Position numbers and translations under genes: made by a program. DNA of 64,000 bases, taken from NCBI GenBank assembly GCA_947498455.1, contig CANMKK010000029.1, positions 1-64,000 of the forward strand, in the 5' to 3' direction. Shown in pieces: positions 26,998 to 35,835 of this stretch; the first letter of the stretch is position 1, and every line of letters starts with the position of its first letter. This DNA is from an uncultured Aquimarina sp. (GTDB lineage Bacteria; Bacteroidota; Bacteroidia; Flavobacteriales; Flavobacteriaceae). Below the pieces are notes generated by a model. The model had not been told where the DNA came from. It was given only the letters and a program-made list of their open reading frames with translations, and ran no database searches.

Positions 26998-28638
26998 TTA
27001 TTCTTTTACAAAAATAGAACCACTTTTTGAAACATTATCTTTTGAAGTCATATTAATAATGTATATGCCTTTTGGTAAATTTTCAACATTTACAGAAGAA
27101 TTATAGTTTCCTTTTGTAATAACTCTCCCTTGCATATCAGTAATAGTGTAGGTTGATGGATTTACTGAAGGATTAGAAATAATACGTAACTCTTTACGCA
27201 CAGGATTTGGATATGTGATAAAAGAATTGTCTCTGTCTCTATCAGGAGTCTGACTGTTTGCTGATTTAGAGCCACTACATGATGAAATAAATGCCCATCT
27301 AGAAGGTTGTCTTTCATAAAGATTGCCTGCATAAGTTACTCTATCTCCTACCTGATAAATAACTCCTGATCTCCATTCATCTATTCCAGCACAGATATCG
27401 GTTGTATCTGCATATACAATTAGTGGTTCACTAAATGCAGATTTATTTCCAGCTTTATCTACAGCTTGAACAGTAAAAGTAGAAGTTTTTTTCGGTTTTC
27501 CTCCAAAACCTAACTTTGTTTGATCTGCATCAGTAGCATAAAAGTATTTCCCGTTTTCATGCATTATATAGTAATCTACACCCACGTTATCAATTGATGG
27601 ATTCCAAGAAATCCATGTCGCATCATCACCTGCATCATATGCGTATGACAAGCCTGTAGGGGCTGTTGGTGCTTCTGAATCGGCATTTTCAGCATTTACA
27701 CTGTTAGAGCCATTACATGATGAAATAAATGCCCAGCTAGAAGGTTGTCTTTCATAAAGATTGCCTGCATAGGTTACTCTATCTCCAGTTTGATAAGTTA
27801 CTCCCGATCTCCATTCGTCTATGCCATCGCAAGGACCTGTAGTAGAATCTGGACTAATAGTAAAAGAAGTACTGAATTCTGATTTATTACCCGCTTTATC
27901 TACAGCTTTAACTGTAAAGACAAAAGTTTGATTTACTGATGAAAAATCTCCTAATCTTGTTTGACCTAGTGCATAAAATAATTCTCCATTGTTGTAAACT
28001 TCATAATAATCTACACCTACATTATCAGTAGAAGCATCCCAAGCAAAGAATAGAATGCCAGCATCTTGTTCTAAACGCAGATTTATCGGTGTAGAAGGAG
28101 CTTCTGTATCCATGATTGCCGGTGGAGGGATAGCATTCTCAGTCTTAGCGTTGCTGCAGGATGAAATAAATGCCCAACTAGAATTTTGCAATTCATAAAG
28201 GTTACCTCTATAGGTTACTCTATCACCTACTTGATAAAATGCGTTAGAACTCCATTCGTCTATGCCATCACAAGGACCTGCAGTAGAATCTGGACTAATA
28301 GTAAAAGAGGTACTAAACCCTGATTTATTACCCGCTTTATCTACAGCCTTAACTGTAAAGACAAAAGTTTGATTTACTGATGAAAAATCTCCTAATCTTG
28401 TTTGATCTAGTGTATAAAATCTTTCTCCATTGTTGTAAACTTCATAATAATCTACACCTACGTTATCGGTAGAAGCATCCCAAGCAAAGAATAGAATGCC
28501 AACATCTTGTTCTAAACGTAAATTTGTAGGTGTGGTAGGAGGTTCTGTGTCATTTCCTTGTGAATAAATAAGTGTGCCCATGAACATACTAATAATGATA
28601 CAGGCTTTGTTGAATAGATTAAAAAATCTCTTTTCCAT
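26998..28638 (-). CDS. Secreted FN3-CBM5/12-type repeat protein, T9SS type A
   Basis: 546 aa from ATG 28638, chosen because the signal peptide starts there; an upstream ATG at 28662 adds 8 residues. Three tandem units each pair a fibronectin III domain (T-N-L-R-L-E-Q-D, D-N-V-G-V-D-Y-Y-E-V-Y) with a short chitin/carbohydrate-binding module of CBM5/12 type (G-D-R-V-T-Y-x-G-N-L-Y-E, then S-W-A-F-I-S-S-C). Residues about 470-546 are a type A T9SS sorting domain (Y-P-N-P-V, then L-P-K-G-I-Y-I-I-N). No catalytic domain is present, so it is a secreted binding or adhesion protein, perhaps for chitin-like glycans. Units 1 and 2 are nearly identical in DNA, a recent internal duplication. Confidence 0.85.
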   Translation of the reverse strand: MEKRFFNLFNKACIIISMFMGTLIYSQGNDTEPPTTPTNLRLEQDVGILFFAWDASTDNVGVDYYEVYNNGERFYTLDQTRLGDFSSVNQTFVFTVKAVDKAGNKSGFSTSFTISPDSTAGPCDGIDEWSSNAFYQVGDRVTYRGNLYELQNSSWAFISSCSNAKTENAIPPPAIMDTEAPSTPINLRLEQDAGILFFAWDASTDNVGVDYYEVYNNGELFYALGQTRLGDFSSVNQTFVFTVKAVDKAGNKSEFSTSFTISPDSTTGPCDGIDEWRSGVTYQTGDRVTYAGNLYERQPSSWAFISSCNGSNSVNAENADSEAPTAPTGLSYAYDAGDDATWISWNPSIDNVGVDYYIMHENGKYFYATDADQTKLGFGGKPKKTSTFTVQAVDKAGNKSAFSEPLIVYADTTDICAGIDEWRSGVIYQVGDRVTYAGNLYERQPSRWAFISSCSGSKSANSQTPDRDRDNSFITYPNPVRKELRIISNPSVNPSTYTITDMQGRVITKGNYNSSVNVENLPKGIYIINMTSKDNVSKSGSIFVKE

Positions 28639-28662
28639 AATAAATGTTGAGTTTAAATTCAT

Positions 28663-29029
28663 AGTTAAAAAAATTAATTATTTAGTGTTAGGATTTATAT
28701 ACTATTTATTGCAATGTTTTTAATATATATGAAAGAGAGGGGGGAAGGATTTAGGTTTAATTTATAATGCTATATTTTATAGCTAAAATTAATAGGTTTT
28801 AGGTTAAGATGATTTGCTAAGCATAATGTCATTAGTGTTATATAAATGGTAGAGATAAATTTTTCTTAATGTAATAATTGTAAATTGGTTACTCCAAAAT
28901 TAGTTGTTTTTGAATTGTTTAGCTATTAAAATAGGTAAAAATTAAGTGAATTATATGTTAAAATTATTGCATCTCTAAAAGCGAAAATAATATAGGGAGG
29001 TTAATTATTTAGGTGAAATTTAGAATACA
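28663..29029. other. Intergenic, no gene seen
   Basis: AT-rich leader region upstream of the FN3-CBM gene. I see no reading frame, hairpin terminator or clear TAnnTTTG promoter here. Confidence 0.4.
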
Positions 29030-29300
29030 TCATTAGCATCTGAAACTTTCGAATCAAGATCGCTATACTGCGACTTGGCTCAGCAACGACGCTACTAGAG
29101 ACAAGAGTTAAGACCGGATGAATATCAGTATATTATATTTAAATTTGCAAAAACTATTGAATTATGTATTAAAATGCTTTAGAAAGATAAGTTCTTATAA
29201 GTTGCCTACTATACGTTTTTAAAAACCTGTTTTGTAATATATTAATTCCAAAAATAGATCACTAAAAAAACTTTTGGATAGTTGTGAAAAAACATATAAA
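29030..29300. repeat. Dispersed repeat copy B
   Basis: Uninterrupted version of the repeat also found at 19554-19970, in the same orientation. It carries an extra segment of about 25 bp (ACTTGGCTCAGCAACGACG) near 29073. No coding capacity is evident. The origin is unknown and may be a degenerate non-coding mobile element. Confidence 0.75.
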
Positions 29301-29460
29301 ATTTATAGTAACCTAAATCCTAGCTATTTGTAAACTAAGATATTTTTTTTCAGACATTCTTTTTTCGGAAAGAGGTTGTAACCTCAAAAAATCACATCTA
29401 TTCTTATTCCAAGGTTAAACCACCTATGTTATCTGAAAATGCTCGAAATCGTTTATATTA

Positions 29461-29620
29461 ATACCAATTGTTGTTTGAATTTACAGGAAAAGAAACTAAA
29501 GATTTTTTTGTTTCAATGAAGAAGAAAAATTAAGCATAGCTGGACTACGGTTTATTTTTATTCTGAAATTGAGGCACAAAAAGAACATTTTGTTACGGTA
29601 AATTCAAATGACAAATGGTA
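29461..29620. mobile_element. MITE, inverted partner of the NUDIX-interrupting copy
   Basis: About 160 bp with ends TACCAATTGTTGTTTGAATTT and AAATTCAAATGACAAATGGTA, flanked by TAA on each side. The whole length is close to the reverse complement of 50516-50675. A central AGC...GCT palindrome is shared. Non-coding. Confidence 0.85.
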
Positions 29621-29871
29621 TAAACATTGGATTACAATTTCTTTCTTCGGATAAAAACGTCTGTGATTTTCATATATCTTGATGTTTCGATTTTCCATAA
29701 TGTAAAACCATGAATTTTACAGGCTAACAGCATTATCCGATTCTGCATTTTGTGTTGAAACGTGTACTAAAAAGAAACAATTTTAGTCAATAATTTCATT
29801 TGAGAAATGGTATTAGAGATTAAAGCTTCAAGAAATTCCATCATTAAATATGCGTAAATGTAATTAGCTTT
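29621..29871. other. Intergenic tail with a second MITE-like end
   Basis: The stretch contains CATTTGAGAAATGGTATTA near 29796-29814, resembling the right end of the neighbouring MITE, but no matching left end. It may be an older, nested or rearranged element. No gene seen. Confidence 0.35.
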
Positions 29872-31578
29872 TTAAAACCCTACGGCAGTATCATCCCCTC
29901 GTTTATCGGCACCACCCTCGAGTCTACCATCGGGAAGGACAAGAATGCCATCTACTTTTCCGATAACTTTAGAGTCTTTTTCATTAATATGATATCCTTT
30001 TTGCTGTAAACTATCTAACAACTTGTTATCAAACAATTCAGGTTCAAATACAACAATATCCGGTAACCATTGATGATGAAAACGAGGAGCATTTACAGCT
30101 TCTTGCATTGTCATTCCGAATTCTTTTACGTTTAATATAGTCTGTAATACAGAAGTTATAATTGTAGAACCGCCTGGAGTACCTACAGACATCCAGAATT
30201 TACCATTCTTTTCTACAATTGTTGGCGTCATAGAGCTTAACATTCTTTTCTCGGGTGCAATTTCATTTGCTTTGGCTCCAATAAGTCCATATACATTAGG
30301 CGTTCCTGGTTTAGCACTAAAATCATCCATTTCATTATTCAAGAAAAAACCTAATTCTTCTGCATACAGCTTAGACCCATAAGCTCCATTAAGTGTTGTA
30401 GTTACAGAAATAGCATTTCCGAATTGATCTACTATCGAGTAATGAGTAGTTTCGTCACTTTCATAACCCGGTATAGCACCATAATTTATATCCGAAGAGC
30501 GTGTTGCTTTATCAAAATTAAAATCGTTCATACGATTTGCCAAGTACGTATCACTTATAAGAGTATCTACAGGAATTTTAACAAAGTCAGGGTCTCCCAA
30601 ATAAAAACTACGATCGGCATAGGCTCTTCGTTCGGCTTCAGTTATAACCTGGATGGTTTTGAGTGTATTATGACCATACGTATTCAGGTCGTATGGTTCA
30701 ATCATTTTCATTATTTGTGCTAAGCATATACCTCCACTAGAAGGAGGAGACATAGAAGTTATAGTAAGGTCTTTATATTTAAAAGTAATTGGAGTACGCC
30801 AAATTGCTTCATAATTGCTAAGATCTTCCATCGTTATAATTCCACCTTTAGACTGTATGAATTTCACGAGTTTTTGCCCTGTTTCTCCTTTGTAAAACTC
30901 GGAATCACCATTCTCGATAATTTGTTCAATAGTTGTAGCAAGGTGTATGTTTTTTACGGTGTCCAATGTTTTGTAATTATGAGCATAAAGAATAGTATCT
31001 CCATTGGTCTCTATAAATACTTCTTTGTATTTTTCTAAACGTTTTTGCTGCTTTTCTGTGATAACATATCCCTTTTTAGCAAGTTTTACTACTGGAGATA
31101 GAATTTCTTTTATGGGTAATGTGCCAAACCTTTTATGTGTTGCAAATACACCAGCAATTGTTCCTGGAACTCCAACTGCTAATGCTCCTCGTTGACTTTT
31201 TTCGGGAATTGCATTACCATTTTCGTCCAGAAACATATCTTTAGAAGAAGAGATAGGTGCTTTTTCTCTATAATCTAAAGCTCCGATTTCTCCATTCGCT
31301 TTTCGATATACCATAAATCCACCACCTCCAAGATTACCGGCATATGGATAAGCAACCGCAAGAGCTATTTCTGTGGCAATCATTGCATCAAATGCATTTC
31401 CACCTTTTTTAAGGATTTCTACACCTATTTTAGAAGCTTCCTCTCTTGCAGATACGACCATAGCTTTTTGAGCAATAAGACCTTTTATAGGTGTTGGTTT
31501 GTTTTTTTGATCAGGAGTATTTTTGCAGGAAATGCTTAGAATAAAAAGTGCGAGAAAATATAAATGGATACGATTCAT
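29872..31578 (-). CDS. ggt: Gamma-glutamyltransferase, lipoprotein
   Basis: A 568-aa enzyme that hydrolyses or transfers the gamma-glutamyl group of glutathione and related peptides. The N-terminus has a lipoprotein signal with lipobox L-S-I-S-C near residue 19, so it is probably anchored and periplasmic. The self-cleaved large/small subunit boundary is at the catalytic Thr in E-T-T-H-Y-S-I near residue 380. G-S-K-L-Y and the oxyanion-region motif L-S-S-M-T-P-T near 450 follow. Length is normal. AcpH lies upstream on the same strand, 44 nt away. Confidence 0.93.
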   Translation of the reverse strand: MNRIHLYFLALFILSISCKNTPDQKNKPTPIKGLIAQKAMVVSAREEASKIGVEILKKGGNAFDAMIATEIALAVAYPYAGNLGGGGFMVYRKANGEIGALDYREKAPISSSKDMFLDENGNAIPEKSQRGALAVGVPGTIAGVFATHKRFGTLPIKEILSPVVKLAKKGYVITEKQQKRLEKYKEVFIETNGDTILYAHNYKTLDTVKNIHLATTIEQIIENGDSEFYKGETGQKLVKFIQSKGGIITMEDLSNYEAIWRTPITFKYKDLTITSMSPPSSGGICLAQIMKMIEPYDLNTYGHNTLKTIQVITEAERRAYADRSFYLGDPDFVKIPVDTLISDTYLANRMNDFNFDKATRSSDINYGAIPGYESDETTHYSIVDQFGNAISVTTTLNGAYGSKLYAEELGFFLNNEMDDFSAKPGTPNVYGLIGAKANEIAPEKRMLSSMTPTIVEKNGKFWMSVGTPGGSTIITSVLQTILNVKEFGMTMQEAVNAPRFHHQWLPDIVVFEPELFDNKLLDSLQQKGYHINEKDSKVIGKVDGILVLPDGRLEGGADKRGDDTAVGF

Positions 31579-31622
31579 TTTAAGGTTTTTGTGTTTCTTT
31601 TTTTTGTCAAATACTATGATGG

Positions 31623-32213
31623 TTAATTTGGTAATATTCTCATTTCATTTTTAGTAAATAATTCTAATTCCTCAAAAAAGGAACGAAATTCTTTTTCGAA
31701 ATCGTCATAATATTGTTCAAGTTCTATTACTGCAAAATTCATTTTAGATCTATTTTTAGTTCTGTGGTTCATCTGATGCAGAATCTTTCCAATGCCAGCT
31801 ATAGAAGCATAGCTTAATAACCAGTTATCACGTAGCATATATGGTAAGAAATCTTGAACCCTTTTAGGTAAAATTTCATAGTATTCTTGCAATAAATCAT
31901 AGAAATCGGATACATATTTATCTAATGGAATAACTGAATACTCATTCCAATAAGCAGCTAAATAGTGATCATATAGGATATCGACAATAACAGTGCTATA
32001 ATGCCCATATTTAGGAAACAAGCGCTGTACACTTTTTCTAACTATAGGATGAGTATCGGTATAGGTGTCAATTTTACGATGTAAAGTAATACCTTGTTGA
32101 ATTCTCGATGGAAATTGTGCAAACTTTTTTCCTTTAACTGAGTCGGCAATGAAGTTGCCAATTTTGAGATCTGGATCATTTCCAGAAAGGTAGATATGGG
32201 CTAGATAATTCAT
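31623..32213 (-). CDS. acpH: Acyl carrier protein phosphodiesterase (DUF479)
   Basis: A 196-aa cytosolic protein of the HD-like AcpH/DUF479 family, which removes the phosphopantetheine arm from acyl carrier protein. Family signatures are M-N-Y-L-A-H-I-Y-L-S at the N-terminus, G-N-F-I-A-D-S near 20, H-R-K-I-D-T-Y-T-D near 45 and V-D-I-L-Y-D-H-Y near 76. Length fits. It may share a transcript with ggt downstream, though no functional link is obvious. Confidence 0.85.
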   Translation of the reverse strand: MNYLAHIYLSGNDPDLKIGNFIADSVKGKKFAQFPSRIQQGITLHRKIDTYTDTHPIVRKSVQRLFPKYGHYSTVIVDILYDHYLAAYWNEYSVIPLDKYVSDFYDLLQEYYEILPKRVQDFLPYMLRDNWLLSYASIAGIGKILHQMNHRTKNRSKMNFAVIELEQYYDDFEKEFRSFFEELELFTKNEMRILPN

Positions 32214-32374
32214 TTCGTTAAAATACGAGTTTTTTTAAAGTTAGAAGTTGTTTGCAGTATAATTGCTGTTGTTTGTACAAAAAAGAATGTGTTTATTGAT
32301 AAGATCAATTATTTTTGAGACAAGCATGTCTTAAAATTTAAAATGTTAAAATAGTAGGTCTAAAATATTTATAA

Positions 32375-33229
32375 ATGAAAAGTCAAATTTTTTTTAGCTT
32401 AATTTTCATTACATTATTGTGCTCTTGCAATCAAGATGTTGGAAGTTCGGACTATACGCAACCTGGAGTTTTTACTGCTGGAATTGAAGGCCCGGCAACG
32501 GATGCTAATGGTACTATTTATGCCGTTAATTTCCAAAAAGAAGGTACAATAGGGAGTGTAACTTCTTCAGGGAAAGCTTCTTTGTTTTTAGAACTTCCTG
32601 ATAAAAGTATTGGAAATGGGATACGATTTGGTAATGATCAGAAAATGTATATTGCAGACTATACCGGTCATAATATTCTTAGAGTAGATATGACTACTAA
32701 GCGTATAGAGATTTATGCACACCAACCTTTAGCGAATCAGCCAAATGATTTAACAATAAGCCCTAATGGAGTGATATATGCTAGTGATCCAAATTGGTCA
32801 GATAACACCGGAAATATCTGGAAAGTTACTAAGGAAAAAGGGTTTGAGCTGTTAGAGGGAAATATGGGTACGACAAATGGCATCGAAGTGAGTATGGATG
32901 GAAAAAAATTGTACGTTAATGAATCTGTTCAGCGAAAAATATGGGTATATGACATTGAAGAAAATGGGTTTGTAAAGAATAAAAAATTATTTTTTTCTTT
33001 TGAAGATTACGGCCTGGATGGGATGAGATTTGATGATAAAGGTAACTTGTTTGTATGTAGATATGGCAAAGGTTCTGTAGTTGCCCTTACTAAAGAGGGT
33101 GAAATCTTAAAGGAATTTATGATAAAAGGTCAAAAACCAACCAATATTACATTCAGTAGCGATTATAAAAAGTTTTATGTCACCGTTGCTGATAGAGGGT
33201 GTATTGAAGTGGTAAATAATATATTCTAG
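32375..33229 (+). CDS. SMP-30/gluconolactonase-like lipoprotein
   Basis: A 284-aa beta-propeller. Lipobox L-L-C-S-C ends near residue 18, so it is probably a lipid-anchored envelope protein. Propeller blades carry E-G-P-A-T-D-A-N-G near 34, the family motif P-N-D-L-T-I-S near 120, then N-G-I-E-V-S and the D-G-M-R-F-D metal-site region. Family members are lactonases or sugar sensors, but the substrate is not predictable. It is divergent from acpH and upstream of glmM, with a separate promoter for the latter. Confidence 0.8.
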   Translation: MKSQIFFSLIFITLLCSCNQDVGSSDYTQPGVFTAGIEGPATDANGTIYAVNFQKEGTIGSVTSSGKASLFLELPDKSIGNGIRFGNDQKMYIADYTGHNILRVDMTTKRIEIYAHQPLANQPNDLTISPNGVIYASDPNWSDNTGNIWKVTKEKGFELLEGNMGTTNGIEVSMDGKKLYVNESVQRKIWVYDIEENGFVKNKKLFFSFEDYGLDGMRFDDKGNLFVCRYGKGSVVALTKEGEILKEFMIKGQKPTNITFSSDYKKFYVTVADRGCIEVVNNIF

Positions 33230-33280
33230 ATCATTCTTAACTAGTTATATCAGAGTTTTTTTAAGTTTTTCTACATTAAA

Positions 33281-33311
33281 TTGTAGCAAATCCTCGTATC
33301 ATGTACATTTG
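33281..33311 (+). promoter_or_regulatory. Promoter of glmM
   Basis: TTG (33281-33283), exactly 20 nt, then TACATTTG (33304-33311), a full match to the Bacteroidota promoter. It overlaps the first in-frame ATG (33301), so that ATG cannot be the translation start. The true start is the ATG at 33340. Confidence 0.7.
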
Positions 33312-33339
33312 TTTAAAATTGAAACAAATCAATCAAGAT

Positions 33340-34728
33340 ATGACACTCATTAAATCAATCTCTGGTATAAGAGGAACTATTGGGGGCACGGTAGGGGATA
33401 ATCTAACACCTATTGATGCTGTTAAATTTGCAGCGGCTTATGGAAGCTGGCTAAAATCCGAAACAAATAAAAAGAATCCAACTGTTGTTGTTGGGCGAGA
33501 TGCTAGAATTTCGGGTCCAATGATCCAGCAACTTGTTATGAATAGCTTAGTTGGATTAGGGATAGACGTAATTGATTTGGGTTTATCTACTACACCAACT
33601 GTCGAAGTGGCAGTTCCTATTGAAAAAGCTGATGGAGGAATTATATTAACAGCGAGCCATAATCCAAAACAATGGAACGCTCTGAAATTATTAAATAATA
33701 AAGGAGAATTTCTTAATGCCTCTAATGGTCAGAAAATTTTAGATAAAGCAGAAAATGATGATTATACGTTTGTAGAAGTTGATGATTTAGGAACGATTAC
33801 TACAAATGATACTTACATAGATAAGCATATAGAAGAAGTTCTTAAGCTTACATTAGTCAATGCAGAGATAGTTAAGGAAGCTGGTTTTAAAGTTGTTGTT
33901 GATGCGGTTAATTCTACGGGAGGGATTGCCATTCCTCAATTACTTAAGAAAATGGGAGTAGAAGTGGTAGAGTTGTACTGTGAACCAAACGGTCATTTTC
34001 CGCATAACCCAGAACCTCTTAAGGAACATTTAACTGATTTATCAGAATTGGTGGTAAAAGAAAAAGCAGATTTAGGAATTACTGTAGATCCAGATGTTGA
34101 TCGACTGGCTTTTATGAGCGAAGATGGCGAAATGTTTGGAGAAGAATATACCTTGGTTGCTTGTGCAGATTTTGTGTTGGGAAAAGTACCAGGGAATACC
34201 GTTTCCAATTTATCATCTAGTAGGGCTTTAAGAGATGTAACGAATAAACATAACGGAACCTATGAGGCAAGTGCCGTGGGAGAAGTGAATGTAGTAGAAA
34301 AAATGAAAGCTAATAAGGCAGTCATTGGAGGAGAAGGTAACGGAGGAATTATTTACCCTGATTCTCATTACGGAAGAGATTCGTTAGTAGGAGTAGCATT
34401 GTTTCTTACACATCTTGCCGAAAAGAAATGTAGTGTAAGCGAACTAAGAAATAGCTATCCATCTTATTTTATGAGTAAAAACAAAATACAGCTAACTCCA
34501 GAATTAGATGTGGATGCAGTTTTGAATGGATTTCATAAGATACATGCTTCTGAAGAAGTTACTACAATAGATGGTGTGAAAGTTGATTTTAGTGATTGTT
34601 GGGTACACCTAAGAAAAAGTAATACAGAGCCTATAATTCGTATTTACACAGAGGCATTAAGTCAGAAAAAAGCTGATGAATTGGCCGAAAACACGATTGT
34701 TTCTTTAAAAGAAATAGCTGGTATATAA
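33340..34728 (+). CDS. glmM: Phosphoglucosamine mutase-type phosphohexomutase
   Basis: 462 aa from ATG 33340, chosen because the promoter covers the upstream ATG and because homologs begin with an I-K-S-I-S-G-I-R-G-T-like sequence. The cytosolic enzyme interconverts glucosamine 6- and 1-phosphate for peptidoglycan and lipid A. The phosphoserine loop T-A-S-H-N-P has Ser106. The metal loop D-P-D-V-D-R is near 250. The sugar loop G-E-G-N-G-G is near 335, and the phosphate loop R-K-S-N-T-E-P is near 430. A phosphomannomutase role cannot be excluded from motifs alone. Confidence 0.9.
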   Translation: MTLIKSISGIRGTIGGTVGDNLTPIDAVKFAAAYGSWLKSETNKKNPTVVVGRDARISGPMIQQLVMNSLVGLGIDVIDLGLSTTPTVEVAVPIEKADGGIILTASHNPKQWNALKLLNNKGEFLNASNGQKILDKAENDDYTFVEVDDLGTITTNDTYIDKHIEEVLKLTLVNAEIVKEAGFKVVVDAVNSTGGIAIPQLLKKMGVEVVELYCEPNGHFPHNPEPLKEHLTDLSELVVKEKADLGITVDPDVDRLAFMSEDGEMFGEEYTLVACADFVLGKVPGNTVSNLSSSRALRDVTNKHNGTYEASAVGEVNVVEKMKANKAVIGGEGNGGIIYPDSHYGRDSLVGVALFLTHLAEKKCSVSELRNSYPSYFMSKNKIQLTPELDVDAVLNGFHKIHASEEVTTIDGVKVDFSDCWVHLRKSNTEPIIRIYTEALSQKKADELAENTIVSLKEIAGI

Positions 34729-34743
34729 TATAAAATGCACTTT

Positions 34744-34782
34744 ACTTTCAGGGTTTCTTATTATTAAAAAAACCCTGAAAGT
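34744..34782 (+). terminator. Stem-loop between convergent genes
   Basis: A perfect 13-bp stem (ACTTTCAGGGTTT with AAACCCTGAAAGT) and 13-nt loop follow the glmM stop by 15 nt. It is not followed by a clean T tract on the plus strand, but it is the likely stop signal for glmM and perhaps for the opposing acyltransferase. Confidence 0.65.
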
Positions 34783-34856
34783 ATTATGACATTTTTGCTT
34801 TGAAGCACAAGAAAAAAGAACAAATTTTAATGGGTAATCTCAAGGTATAAATGGGA

Positions 34857-35756
34857 TTAATCTATAGTAGCTCCTATAGGAGGTGTAGTGTTACGATGTT
34901 TCCATCGTCTATGTGTCCACAAGTAATATTCGGGCGCTCTACGAATTTGTTTTTCTAATAACCCTAAGTACGTTTTTGTAATATAAAAATCTTCACAGTT
35001 TTTTGCGTTTTCTGTTATTGGGATAAGATTTGCTTGATAATGACCTCTTTTTACCTTTTCTACCTGTAAATATATAACAGACATATCAAGTCGTTTTGCT
35101 AAGACTTCAGCACCAAGAAATGTCGGGACTTTAATATCCATAAAATCAGTCCAGTATGTAGCGTTTTTAATTCTTGGTGATTGATCAGAAATCATTCCGT
35201 ATGAGCACAGTTTACCATTTAACTGATCTTTGGTAATTTCTTTCATAGCTTCATGAGTAGGAATTAGTCGAGCTCCATATCGTTGACGAATCCTATGAGC
35301 AAGTTGATCAAAGTATTTGTTTTTAACCCGTTTGTATATGCCAACGGTATGATAATTTCCTAATAATTGTGTAACTGTAGACCACTCATAGCTGGCATAA
35401 TGAGCCATTAAAACGACTATGCTTTTGTTTTTTGACTCTAGGTCTTTTAACGTTTCGATATTTGTGATTTTAAATCGTTTTAGAAGCTCATCATCTGTGA
35501 TTGATATAGATTTAATCATTTCTAAAAACATATCACACATATGTTTATAAAAAGCTTTACGAATGCTATTAATTTCACTCTTTGTTTTTTCAGGGAAAAC
35601 CAAGGTTAAATTCTCCGAGACAGCTTTTTTTCTATATCCTATGATGTAATAGACAAAGAAATAGATACATGTAGAAAATATGTAAAATAGACTCCAAGGT
35701 AATTTAGATATAAACCATAAAACGGGGTACACTAGACGGTATATCAATAATTGCAT
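34857..35756 (-). CDS. LpxL-like lysophospholipid acyltransferase, copy 2
   Basis: A 299-aa inner-membrane protein with an N-terminal membrane segment (about residues 5-40). The acyltransferase motif H-Y-A-S-Y-E has His119 and Glu124, fitting H-x4-D/E of the lipid A (LpxL/LpxM) and lysophospholipid acyltransferase family. It probably adds an acyl chain to lipid A or a related lipid. It is about 55-60 percent identical by eye to the next gene, a tandem duplicate with its own upstream TATATTTG element. Which lipid each copy uses cannot be told. Confidence 0.85.
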   Translation of the reverse strand: MQLLIYRLVYPVLWFISKLPWSLFYIFSTCIYFFVYYIIGYRKKAVSENLTLVFPEKTKSEINSIRKAFYKHMCDMFLEMIKSISITDDELLKRFKITNIETLKDLESKNKSIVVLMAHYASYEWSTVTQLLGNYHTVGIYKRVKNKYFDQLAHRIRQRYGARLIPTHEAMKEITKDQLNGKLCSYGMISDQSPRIKNATYWTDFMDIKVPTFLGAEVLAKRLDMSVIYLQVEKVKRGHYQANLIPITENAKNCEDFYITKTYLGLLEKQIRRAPEYYLWTHRRWKHRNTTPPIGATID

Positions 35757-35778
35757 TACAAACCATTTTTTAAGCCTA

Positions 35779-35786
35779 CAAATATA
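35779..35786 (-). promoter_or_regulatory. -7 element of acyltransferase copy 2
   Basis: TATATTTG on the minus strand, 23 nt before the start codon, matches TAnnTTTG. No clear -33 TTG is visible. It suggests that the second acyltransferase gene is not wholly dependent on read-through. Confidence 0.4.
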
Positions 35787-35835
35787 AAAGTATTTGATGT
35801 GTTAACCCCTTAAAAAAACCTAAAATGATAAAGAT

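Noticed and set aside
33301..33339. Upstream ATG of glmM as the true start
   Set aside because: It lies inside the promoter -7 element, and homologs start near the ATG at 33340.
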